Positions 41,401 through 54,136 of a stretch of 64,000 nucleotides of DNA are shown here, piece after piece (within the stretch, counting starts at the first letter, position 1; each line of letters starts with the position of its first letter). The notes under the pieces are model-generated. The model was not told the DNA's origin, searched no databases, and worked only from the letters and a program-made list of their open reading frames with translations. The DNA lies in assembly GCF_964340395.1 (NCBI RefSeq), contig NC_135559.1, forward strand, positions 2,083,001 through 2,147,000, in the 5' to 3' direction. The translations under genes were made by a program, and so were the position numbers. Origin of the DNA: Glandiceps talaboti (lineage: Eukaryota > Hemichordata > Enteropneusta > Spengelidae).

Positions 41401-44400
41401 TTTCTATTCTTGTACAATTTTCCCATGCCAAGTCATCACTTCATTACATCTCAGCATCTGTCACCAGTTTCTAGTCTAAGCATATTCAATTCTGCATGAA
41501 ATAGGTCACATACTAGTCTGTCTATAAAATGTAAAATCACACAGAAATTAGGACATGAAAGTTGTTCTGTGCTCTCAGGGGGAAACAATATCCTGACCAT
41601 AACAACCCTCTAAATTTCACAATATGTAAACCACTGTAAGGTTTGCTAGAATTGTATGGTTTTGTGTGACTTCCTGCCAATCTACAGACCAGACCTTGAT
41701 GGTCAAATTAAGATAATCTGTTTATTAAAGACCAGGGATTTAATACCAGGTTCCCATATTTGTGCTATCTTATCAGTGGAGCCATAAGGATTAGATAGGA
41801 GCCTTCTTTTGCTCAGGACCAACTTTATGTAATTACTCTACTACTAAGATCTACTTGTGGTATTGAATCGTGAAATCTTGAGATTCGTCACCACAGAGCA
41901 CTAGACTACTGACTACTTTTTTGTATAGTTCTGTCGGACGATCTACCCAAATGTCAATCCTATCTGAAACTAGGCTTCTAAGATTTAAATGTTTCGTTGG
42001 AATTAAGATTCAAAATTTCACATTTGTGTGAACAACAAAGCAAAACAGTGAACGTTGAAAGGGTACAAATCATGTTAGCCATGACATTAGTATAGTGTCA
42101 ACAGGAGATAAGTATAAAGGAGAAGGTTTTCAAATAAACTTGACTGTCAAGGGACACGGTCATAGTTAAAAAGTGAAAGGTATTTTATACAAAGACAAGC
42201 TCTTATGAAGCCAGAAGGGATAGTGTTCTCAGCCTTGTGGGAATCAAAAGCTTTCCGGTCACCTAGGAAGACTGTTTTCCAAAGACTTAAGAATTTGGAG
42301 ATATATGAGAAATGACTTATCCATCCAGTTTTAAGAATTTGAGTACTGCACCCTACCTTGTAATTATGTGTTCATAGTTGTAAGGTCGGATTTAGGATAC
42401 CAGGAGATGTATAAATTATGGGGAGAATACAGGATACTATAGTCTGGATGCCAACGTGGTTTCTAACCGAGTGGAAGTGTAAATGGGTAACGATACTGTA
42501 TAGGAACTAGACTGTGAATGGAAATGTAAATGGGTAACGATACTGTATAGGAACTAGACTAAGGATACTGGGAAATATACGAATTATGAAGAATATATTA
42601 AACCAAATATGAATAATTAATAAATATTGATAATATTGACAGAATCAATGAAATTAATCCAGTAAACCTTGGTTTTTAGAAAGTCTGTATTGTATACTCA
42701 AAGTATTCTGAGTCAATCCAGGATATTCCTCAGGAAAGAAAGAGACCATATATGAGGACGTTATGTACTATGCATAGCTAAAATATACCAAAGTTTAATA
42801 CTGGGACTATAAAATTAATTGTATGGCATATTGTACAGGCAACTGTATGAATAATACCAGATTTCCTTCCAATCTGTAATACAGTACAACTCTACTCAAT
42901 AAGTATTAATAATTAATACATCTAAATCACGATTGCCAAATCCACTACAATTTGGTTTTTAAAAGCTGTGATTAGTGTCTATATCACTATCATATCAATA
43001 AGACTTTTTGAGTGTTGTGAAAAAGTGAAATGTCTTACAAAACTTTCTTTAAGTTTAAACCTCAGATTACATACAAGCTGAGAGACACTGACGCCTTCAA
43101 TACAAAGAGCACTTGAATTTCACATCCATGGGTGTTCACACAGTATAGCAGAGTATCACCATAACATGTGGAATGTTATGCTCTTGGTTACTAATATTTG
43201 TGAATGTAAAATAGTCAAGTGTCAAATTTCTACCAATTGTACTCACAGCTGTGTACTCGTTAGTACCTCTACCATGGACATGAATCTACCCTATTACATT
43301 CAATAGACTAACGTTGATATTATATATATATATATAATATCAGAGTGTCTGATGATCGCAATATGCGTGAAACTCCGAGTTACACCCAAGAAAGAGTTCC
43401 AGTACTACCAAAACTATTACGCTCTGCCACTGCGGTATAGAGCACTGTCTTAGCAGATTGATACTCACCGAGTTATATATATATATATATATATATAAAC
43501 TACTTTCAACTTACGTCAACTTACGTCACTGACGTAGGATAGTACATGTCTTTATACTACATACTAGTTACCTGACAAATTTCAATAGGACACACTTCTA
43601 CACCTGTACCCGTCCCCATTCACAATTTTTAGAATAAGAAAATACTGCCAAAATTTCCCAACACATGACGTAAACTAGACTGTAAGATACGTTGTGACGT
43701 TCCACCCTCACCGGCCTCCTCGCTGATGTGTGAGGGCATTTTGTCACGGCGTACCTTACAGACTAGACGTAAAGCAGTTTTCTGAGCTTTCCTGTCTGTT
43801 TTTAAACAGGATAACGTTTTGTGAATGTTGCAAATATTAATGAAATTACTCAAGTAAAATGTTCTTTCTTATCAATAATTTTCTAGACATTTTAAAAGTA
43901 TTTGTAAATACATTTCAAAGTACATTAAATGTTTGCAAAGTGAAGTAACGTATGTGAATGTTTCAAGTTTGAATAGTGAAAACAGATGTTGTATATAGTT
44001 TGTACACCTTAGTGTTATAGCCCAAAGACTTGGCTCTCTGGCTGCCCATAATTAGCTCACGAGTCATAGTAGCCAATACTGAGTGATAGCCAAGTCTCTC
44101 TAGGCTGGAACCAGATATCAAAATATCCAGATATGAAAACAGATACCAGGTCATGTCCAGACACCTGATTCTCTTATATAATTCCTTTTGTAGTTCATAA
44201 TTGCTCAGTCTAAAGTGACCAGTCTGTTATTCTTAGGTGGTAGTCCATGACTTGGCAGCTGGATATCTTTTTAAGTTGCTTCAATCAGCCATGTTTAAAG
44301 AATTTTCACTCAACAATTTCTCACCATGGCTCACCTTTTTAGTATCAAGAAACGGAAATTAAAATTTATAGAATTTTGATCTAACTTTTTTAAATTATTT

Positions 44401-47400
44401 TTTTAATTCCCCAGGAAGACAAATATTGCAATGAACTCTGTGATGGCTGTGTGTGCAATGGGCAGAAGGGAGGAAGGGTGAGTATTCTGCAAAATAAACA
44501 TTCTGTAGAAAATGGCGCAACTCACAACACTAGAGTGAGATAGAAGTTTTCACTATAAGAAATTCTCATAGTTTGTTCTGTCATACAAATTGATCTCTTT
44601 TGGAATCATAATTGTAAAAAAAATGTTCTATATCAAAATTGGAAATGGGTAAACAGTTATTTTGGCCATGTATGTTATGGATAAGACAACAGTCACCTCT
44701 TCAAGGTAAGTCAGCCAGCCAACCTATGGTGTGATTGAGGCACACAGACCGTGAATTCATGGTAAGTACCGCTACAATGTTGTGGTGTGTTTGTGGTGTG
44801 GGCCTCAAGATAGTTGCTTGTGTGAAGACATTAATTGTAACAGTCACATGTGTATGAGTTGTGTGAGCTTGACTTTAGGATGTCTTTTTGCATATTCAAG
44901 ACATTTCAGTTTGTTTGATTATGTGGTAAAGAATGACTTTTAAGAGATGATGAGTACATACATTATTCTTGTACATTTCTGTATTTAGACAAACTTAACT
45001 CTTCAGATCAAAATTGATAACTTCTGCAACAGTTATGAAATGAATAGCCTCAATAACTCGACCCAGCATTGCTTGCCGCATTTCCACATTTACAATGTTT
45101 GATTGTTGGCCATTGGCTATATTATCTTGTCTAGAGAATTTAAATATTGTTGAGTGCAACTGACATTCAAGGAAAGTTTAATGTTATGAACATCAATATT
45201 TTTTGAGGAGGAGATATAAAAAGTCTAGAGATAAAGAGTCTAGGTACTGTCCCAAACTCATCCGGTGTAGACAAGGACTATACACTGCTGTACTAAATGT
45301 TAACTATGGTCTTCAATGTTGAGAATAAACAAGTATATTGATAGCTCATTCATAAAGTGCTATGACCCATGAAGGTATGAGTCACACATAGATAATGTAT
45401 AAGTATATAACAAAGAAACTGAACCATCTGTGGTTGAACTTGAAGAAAGGCTGCAGTTGAACTTGCAGTGTTTATATATTGTTTCCCAAACAACAACAAA
45501 AAAGTAGGTGTTCAAGGTAAAATAATTCAATACATACAGGGAGTGATGACATGAAATTTAATGAGATGGTAGAACATCAACAGTAGAATTGTGACATCCT
45601 GCCTAAGTGACCATAGTCTGGATGCCAATATGGTCTCAACCCCCACCCACACCCAACCCCAACCCCAATAGCACTAGACATGCCAACATTCTAACTGGTC
45701 TTTGCTGTTGAAACAACAGTTTATAGCTTTGACTGACCACAATACAACACAACACAAGATGTGTTCTTAATTCAATGAAACTATTTGTCAAAGGATGCTT
45801 CACATCATTATCAATACACATAAAATACATTAATACTGCTACATTAAAATCAATCTTGTGACAAGTGGTGTGATTCTTGAAAATTGAGTTCTTTTAATAA
45901 CATCTTGCATATTTAGACTAAAGAAAAAATATTATTAAACAGTAAAAACAAAGGTTGTACAAGTACTTCTAACTAGGGCCTTTATAGAAATAAATAAGAA
46001 TTGAATTCTTGGTACGTGGTAATGTGAAGTCAGAAGCTGCTGGACATGAGGTCAACTAGATCAATACCATAGAGATTAGCATCCACTGTTATATATTGAC
46101 ATGATCTATCACACTTTCAAATGCCTATGAGGTCAACACCAGGCTATTGTACAGCTCTTATTAAAGTATTGGAACAATGACAAAGTTGGGCAGTAAATGG
46201 ATCTAATCACTGTCTGGAGTAAAGAAGGTAGTAAAGTTCAACAGGAATATATCATATGAATGCAGGAGTTCAAACTGCCTGCTATGTGCACTGTGTCTGA
46301 CCAGCACGTTTCACAGGTTCTTCGTATCTAAAGAATGTTTGGAATTTGGCATGTAATTTGCTGTGACTTCTTAATGTGTGAGTCAAGGAAAGCTGTAATT
46401 CTTCTGGTGCTTTGTTTGTGGAACTAGAACAAAAACTAGGCTGCATGGTATGAGATGGGATGTGTCATGGATAGTGTTTGAATTGACACATTTGTTTATT
46501 AAACATGCCATCGTAGTGCTTGAAGGGGAACATTTGAACCTTGCATGCTGGAGAATCATTTCATGATTTTTACATCACTTATATTACATGAAAAATGAAT
46601 GAAAACTTGTTCCTCATTAATTTTTCAGATAGTTAGGATCCTTCCCAAGGGCATACATTGCCTCATAGGAGTTGCCAGACATGCATATACAATAGCAGAA
46701 CATAAATATTCATAGTTGTTATTATTTGAAGTTAAAGCCTTGATTTAGTGATGTGAAAGTGATGTAAAATTGTGAAATGACTCTCCAGAACCCAAAGTTT
46801 ATAAAATGCCTTTATTTCCTGGATTTCCCCAATATTTAATATTCATGACTATTCATGACTGTCACATGTTGCATATCAAACATTTTCCTGAAAGCAATTA
46901 TATGCAAAAGTTATCCATCATTTCAAAGTACCCCTTCAGTCCAAACCCATCTAGCCTAGAGACTTCGCCATCTCTGACTTGACAGTATAGCCCTGAGACT
47001 TGGCCATATGACTTGACATACTGGCTTGACAGTACAGCCTAGAGACTTGGCCATATGACTCTACATACTGGCTTGACAGTATAGCCCATAGACTTGGCTA
47101 TCTGACTTGACATACTGGCTTGACAGTATAGCCCAGAGACTTGGCCATCTCTGACTTGACATACTGGCTTGACAGTACGCGTTCTGGTGAACAACATTTC
47201 CAAGTCTGATAGCCAAGTCCATGGGCTATAACCAATCATGCAAACTTATCATTCTTTAAATTAGATTAATGAATATTAAATGTAATTGGTCATCTTTAGG
47301 ATAGTATTATCTCAGGACAACTTATCCATACCATCACACATGTAAATGAAAATTTAACTTCAAGTCGTGGTCTGGTTCAACTTAGCCTACCAGATTTCTG

Positions 47401-50400
47401 GTCCTATTTTGAAAGTTTAACCTCATTGCCATCATTACATCAACTATGCATTTCGTAGAATAAAAGAAAATAGTCAAATATAATGAGTGAATTATCATAC
47501 TTTTCTCAGATGTATGATCTGGTTTGATGTTTGTGTACAGTCGTTAGTGTGAGTTGGCATGCAGGAAACAGTATGGAAATTGTCATGTCGTTTGCTGTAT
47601 CTGTCAGTTTTCAAATTATCACATCAAGAATGCACATTAGTATGATTTATGTGACTGAAGAAATATCTAAACATTGGATTGTTAACCTTTACCAATACCA
47701 TCTGGCAATTTATCAAATCAGTTGAAATAAGTGTTGAACCTCAAGAAGTAGGTAGCATATTAATATCCTTTGTTGTCAGCTTTTATAAATCATGCTGCCT
47801 TCGTGCAGACATTTCAGACGGGAAAATATGTCATCCATCTGTGTCATCATAAAGAGGGTTAGGGAAATTCCATGCCAGGAATTTGCACATTAAGTTTATG
47901 ACCATAGGGATCATGTAATTCAAAATAAACTTCTGTCACTTTCATCCAACCGCATAAGAAAAATAGGTCCCTTGGACGAACTTATTGCTATGCCATATGA
48001 ATAAAGGTGTGTACTAATCCATTGTGATCCCAGAACATTTGATGAGGGACATTCCTTGAATGGAAATAGAGAATTAGGGAAGCAAAACTGTTAACAAAAC
48101 AGTACAGGTGGTGGAAACTTATCACATACCCTAAAATCCCATGTCCATCATCATTATGGAAAAACATCAATTGTTAACTTATCTGAGTATTATTGTCTGA
48201 ACTAGAGATGAGATGACTTTTGTTTGGTTTGTAATTTGGGAAAGTGTCTTTGTTTGTAAAGATACAGGGTATAAACTGCCTGCAAGTAAAGGATCAAAGG
48301 GTAGTAAACATTTATGTCACAAGAATTGTTACATCCTTAATGTGCATCCAAGCAGCCACTAAATAGCTGGAATTGATCCCATACAAATGATCATTAATCA
48401 CAAACACCAGTTGTTGTGTGCTGGTATTTAGTTTAAGTCCCTGAACCTGTCAAGGAAAGTGCTACCTACACCCAGACAGGAAGAAACAGGTGATAGACAT
48501 AACGAAGCTGGGGTTCATTGGTCTTGAAATTTGAACAACCCTGTTGGTGAAAAACAAAATGGGAGTGTACTTGGTTTTATGTGCAAGGAACGGAAGCAAT
48601 GACTATGCTCGTTGTGAAAGACAAACTGTTGATTATATGTTTTATAGCTACTTGCCGCCAAAGTTAAATACAATAACTTGACATGCAGACATTACATGCA
48701 AATGAAAGCATTCAGAAGTTTTCAGAGTACACCAAAAGTATGTCACACTTTTTAGTTGTAAACCACTTAGTGGTGTTACAGATCATTCTTTTTATATTAA
48801 TTTAAACCAAACACTTAATGAGTTTAAAGAACGTAATATCATCACCACATTTCACTCTTGAAATTTAAATTTCAGGTTTTATGTTCTTTTTAGTAACCTT
48901 TTGTGTGGAAATAAGCAGACGTGGGGGAAAGTTTCTAAGCTGACAAATTTATAAACTATTTATGAGAGGAAAGAAAGCAATGTTGACAGGAGAGTTAGTT
49001 ACTTTCTTGTAATTATGTTTTTAGTGCTGTAGTTTCTTTCATAGTCGATGTCAAAGGCTGATAACTATTATTAGCATTATTATACTTACCTTTCAGTGGA
49101 ATAGATTTTATATGTAGATGTAAAGTGTACATGAAGATTAATGATACTGCCATGGAAGTGCACACCCAACATACTTCTATTTGTATTATAGGTTTAGATA
49201 CTTTAAATGATTCCTTTAATTGGGACAAGGGTTCTAATTACATATGAGTTTCACCTTTAAGGTCAACTGGCTTTGTCAAACTATCCATTTGCTGGCTTTA
49301 ATGCTAGGCAGTGGACAGTAATCAGGACAGCAGTTAAGTGATATATTATTGTGACGGTTATAGCCCTTAGTAGACGTGGATCTCATGTGCCATTGATTAG
49401 GTTGTACACCGAATATGTTTAGAACAGGGCATAGGGAGAACATACTGGGATCCCATGTTACTGGTAAAAACATGGTGAACAAGTAACTTGATGTCCTTTG
49501 AAACTGTAGCACTCCATAACAAGTATCAGTACAATATTTTGTTAATTGATAGATTTCCAACCAATCATATGGACTTTAATTTGTACCAAATCATTGAGCA
49601 CTGATTGGGAAGTATGATGAATTACTTCCGTAATAGTAATAATCTAATGAATAAAATATAGTTGTCAGCAAAAAAATGAGCATTTCAAATGAGAATTTTT
49701 CCCACTAAACTCCTGTATCCTGAAACAAGATATATGCCACTTAGACATAGTTTGTCCATGTAGTTGAGTCACATAGGATTTGTTAGGCATTTGTAGATCA
49801 TATCAGTTTCATGATAGATTCAACTGTGAAATCCAGCGGCAAAGATACAAACAAATGCTGAGTGAGAATGTTTATGCATGCCTTTGGCACTGATGAGTTG
49901 GGTTAAGTCAATGTGAACTTTTTAAGGATATATCTGGCATTGATTAGATGGGAATCCACCAGAAGCTAAAACAGTGGCCCACCCTATAGTAACAATGATT
50001 CAGGCAAATTTAAGTCAATTATTTCATGGGGAGTATGATTAGACCCACAAGTGTTCAAAGTTTCTGTCCAAAAATCAAGCATCAAGGCAGGGAGATTCCA
50101 TCAATCTAGACAGGGTTGACCATGGGGATTTCTACCATCCACCAGGCAGGATAGTGTTGATTCCAGGCCATGGAATAGAGATGGAATACCATAAAAAGAT
50201 GATGGAATACATAAAGAACACAGAAGAGTAGGATAGAGCAAGGGAGTGTATGCCACAACACAGTGACACATTATAAATATAGACCATCTGGGAAGGATAG
50301 TGTGGTGATTCCAGACCATGGAATATAACCATAAAAATATCATGGAATACAGACAGAATATTATGAAAAGGTCATGGCATACATATAGGGTACAGATGTC

Positions 50401-53400
50401 CACTTGGACATAGTGTACATATATGCCACTACATGCTGACAAAACACATTTATATGTAGCCCAGAGACTTGGCAATCTAGTGTGACAATGTTGCTTCCCA
50501 CACCATCTGATATGTCCTAACCCAAAAGACTTGGTTGTCTCCCTTTAATATGTCATTCATCTGAGCTATACTGTCAAGCCAGTACATCCAGTCAGATAGC
50601 AATGTTAGTCTCTGGACTTATTTACATATAAATACAGACCATCTGGACAGGATGGTATGGATTCCACAACATCTTTACAACTATGTGGAACAGAGCATTC
50701 AGGCAGGAAAGAGTGGATTTCACAATTTCCTGACAAAGCATCCTGAAATACAGACCATTTGGACAAGATTATTTCTGCCGAATTATTAGTACAGTGGTGT
50801 TGAGGACAGTAAAGATGTTAGTGTTGTAAAGAATGCCTGAGTCATGTAATATCATTCAACCATCCTTACATATGGATGTAACAGATGTAGTTAAGTTTCT
50901 CAGATTTCCAGTTAACAACCATATCTCTCTCACTAACTCACTCAGTGTTGATGATTTTAAGTCAAGTAAAAGAAAGAACAGTTTTACTCTAGTCTCAGGT
51001 GTAGCATATAAGTTTATGCCAGAGACTATTGCCTTTTGGGGCACCACTTGAGTGTTGTCTTCTGAGTGAAAATGAGAAATAAGATTTAAGCTTCCTCAAC
51101 TTTAAGTTTCTCACACATTGTACAATAGGAGGAGGGGGGAAAACTGATTTTGACCAGGAGAAATAGCAATTTACTGTATCACATTTGAGAACACCTAACA
51201 ACAGTGGTTCAGTGTCTTACAAATTAAAGTCATGTGTAAATCGTACATCTTTTCATAGTAAACCTGAAGACAGTTGCAGGTATTTTATGCAAAGCTATCT
51301 TATAATGGTTGTTAACTGATTGATAAGTAAATTATTTTAAGCTAGAATTTAATTAATGTGTTACAACAAATAAAGAGAAGATCTATCTTTGTCTGTAATA
51401 CAAGAGATAACAAATCAGTTATCTTCTAAATCAAATGACATATATGTTAGCTAAACATTCTCCAGGTGGTGGAAAGTAAACTAGGTCAAGCTTCATGTGT
51501 GCACTTTGATTTATATATCTTCAATCATCCATTCATGTCTAAGATCAGATGCCATGATGTAACAGCAGATAATATTTGATGCAGTTTTGTCATTGAAATA
51601 GGCTTAACTGCCACATCATAGGGGTCAATGACATCACTTATATTAAGAAAACTGATCACTATGTAAATCTTACCATTTGTCATCTCAGTTATTGAAAAAT
51701 ATGACAAAAAGAACTTTTGTGAAAGGTTTGGAAATATTGTTTTCAAACTTGGAATTAGTATAAGTCTATAGCTGCTAAACCCTCTCAGGGTAATTCTGCT
51801 AAAAGCAACTGATATAACCTGGATGCCAATGTGGTATCAAATCATCTCTTCAACCCTATCTGACTAAATGAGAAATCATGAACCAAAAGTAGTCATGGAA
51901 GAGAAAGATCTTGAGATTGGGAAGAGAGAGATCTTGAGATTGAATGATGGATATCACTAGTCTAGTTCCTATACATGTACAGTATCATTAAGATTTACAC
52001 CTCCATGCTACACTTATGTTTATTTTCTCCTTGTATGGAGTTTTGTTCTAGTTCACCTTATCTCTTTTTTAACCTTTAAATTCCATCTTTCTGTAAGTCA
52101 TTCTGGAGCCCTTCTTTCTCATCAGTATTGAACCATATAAGGTTTTGTGGTGGGGGGGGGGGGGTGTTGGAGTAAAATTTAGAGCAGCCCAGGAGTGGAC
52201 TATATTTTGCAGTGTGAAGCCCCCAGTAATGGCAAAGCAGTATTGTCACAATTTGAGCCAAGTCTGTGGGCTAAATGTAATCCTATGCAACTTGTATAGA
52301 TCAACCAAAGACCAAGAATGGCATTTGTAACACTGCATTATCTTAATCTCCATGTCATATCTTATCACATATTAAACAAGTATTGACCTTTGTGGTGAAA
52401 AGATACCATCTGTAAAGCTTGTGACATAACCCTTACTCAGATTAGAGTAAGAGTTTGTGTACACATAAATGATAGTCAAACATAACCACTGAGTAACTAC
52501 TGATGTTAATTTGTTTCCCAGGTGTGTTTTCCACTCAAAGGTCATTAATAATACTTCAAGGTGTAGAGCAATCCACACTTTGTATTTGCAAGTCCTTCAG
52601 TCTCAATTTAACTACATTGTATACAAGAATGCACATAGGTTTGTGAAGATCGGAGACTTTTACAATTGGCATTCATAACACCAATCTGTAGAAACTTTTT
52701 ATACCTGGTACATATAATTCAGCCCTCCTGTGTATCAACCCATATTCCTCATTATACTGGGGCATTCAAATATATTTCCTAGCCTTGGTTTTGTTTTCAA
52801 TTATTCATTCTAGTAGCAGCTACTAAAATGCTATTTCATCAGGGAAGAGTTCCAATTTGGCATGAGAGAATGGAAATAAGAGTAATCAGAAAGGGACTTG
52901 ATGGACCACTTGAAATAGCGCCCTCTCTAGTTGGGATTGTATGATTCATTGTCTTTAATATAGCATCAGAGGCAATAGATAGAGGAGGCCAGGTATGGGA
53001 ATGTTGAAGGTTTTCAAGCTTTCTTTGTTGTACAATTCAGCCAAGAACATTGACATCATAAAGGTTTGCAAATGAAGATTAGAAACAATCAATATTGAAT
53101 GAGACCTTGTAGATTGCAAAACAGTTACTTACATAAGATAACAGAAATACCAAAGACTTAGGCAGGTAAAATACAATGAATCTTGACCAGAGATTTTCCC
53201 ATCAATCATGTTATGTAAGTCAACAAGGTACTCTGATAACTTCTGTTTTATATGATCACAATATCACACTGTAACCAGATAATAAAGTGATTAATTTATA
53301 GATAGCATTGTTTTATGCACCTTACTTAGACCCCAGCAAAGATAATTAGTTGAAAATACTGAGGTCCTTGATCTAGGTCCTTGACTCTTCAGTTGAACAC

Positions 53401-54087
53401 TTAGTCAAGGTACACCATGACGCCGACGGTACGCCCTCACACACTGGTCAGCCCCTCCCAGAGAGGAGGCCGGTGAGGGCAGAATGGCATGACATATCTT
53501 TAACAGTCTACTAAACACTTAGTCTGTAAGATATGTCATGTTGTTCAGCCCAATTATGCTTCTTATATGAGTGTTGGCTGATAGCGTGGCATGAATTCTG
53601 TATCTTACAGACTACTGAACACTAGTCTAGTTCCTATAAAGTATCATTACTATTTACGCTTCCACTCGTGGTTTAGTTAGAAACCATGTTGGGCATCCAG
53701 ACTAACAACACTATTACCAGTACTTTTTTGTATAAGAAGATATACAATGATATAATCTGTACACTATATCAAGACTCATTACAAATATAATATAGCAGGT
53801 TTTACTACAAGATATGGTCCTGTGATGCTTTTTAAAGAGTAGATCATAGACCCTCCACCAGGGTCTGTGAGTAGATATAGCTTACCCAAGACTCTAAATG
53901 CATAGGACTATATATATATATATGAAACTTTGATAGCATAAATTGCACAGTAAATATGAAAACCTCATGTAGTCGTATGATAAGTATGTTGTAGCATTGT
54001 TCATTTGGGAATAAGTCAGTCTTATGGAATGGCTGTATGTAAATAGATAAGTTTTGTTGTGTGTATGTGTGCATATGTATGTATGTA

Positions 54088-54136
<49 letters not shown>

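Larger units (their letters stand above)
9900..44414 (+). other. Intron 1 of the collagen IV gene, 34.5 kb
   Basis: The intron opens with GTAAGT and closes with a pyrimidine tract and CCAG at 44411-44414. I found no Gly-X-Y exon, no cysteine-rich exon and no nested gene on either strand; all ORFs inside are short and without recognisable protein character. The stretch is ordinary AT-rich intron broken by the repeats listed separately. Long first introns are usual in vertebrate COL4A1/COL4A2. Confidence 0.85.

Noticed and set aside
50101-50475. 124-codon minus ORF
   Set aside because: Lies over a degenerate repeat block; tyrosine- and cysteine-rich random composition.
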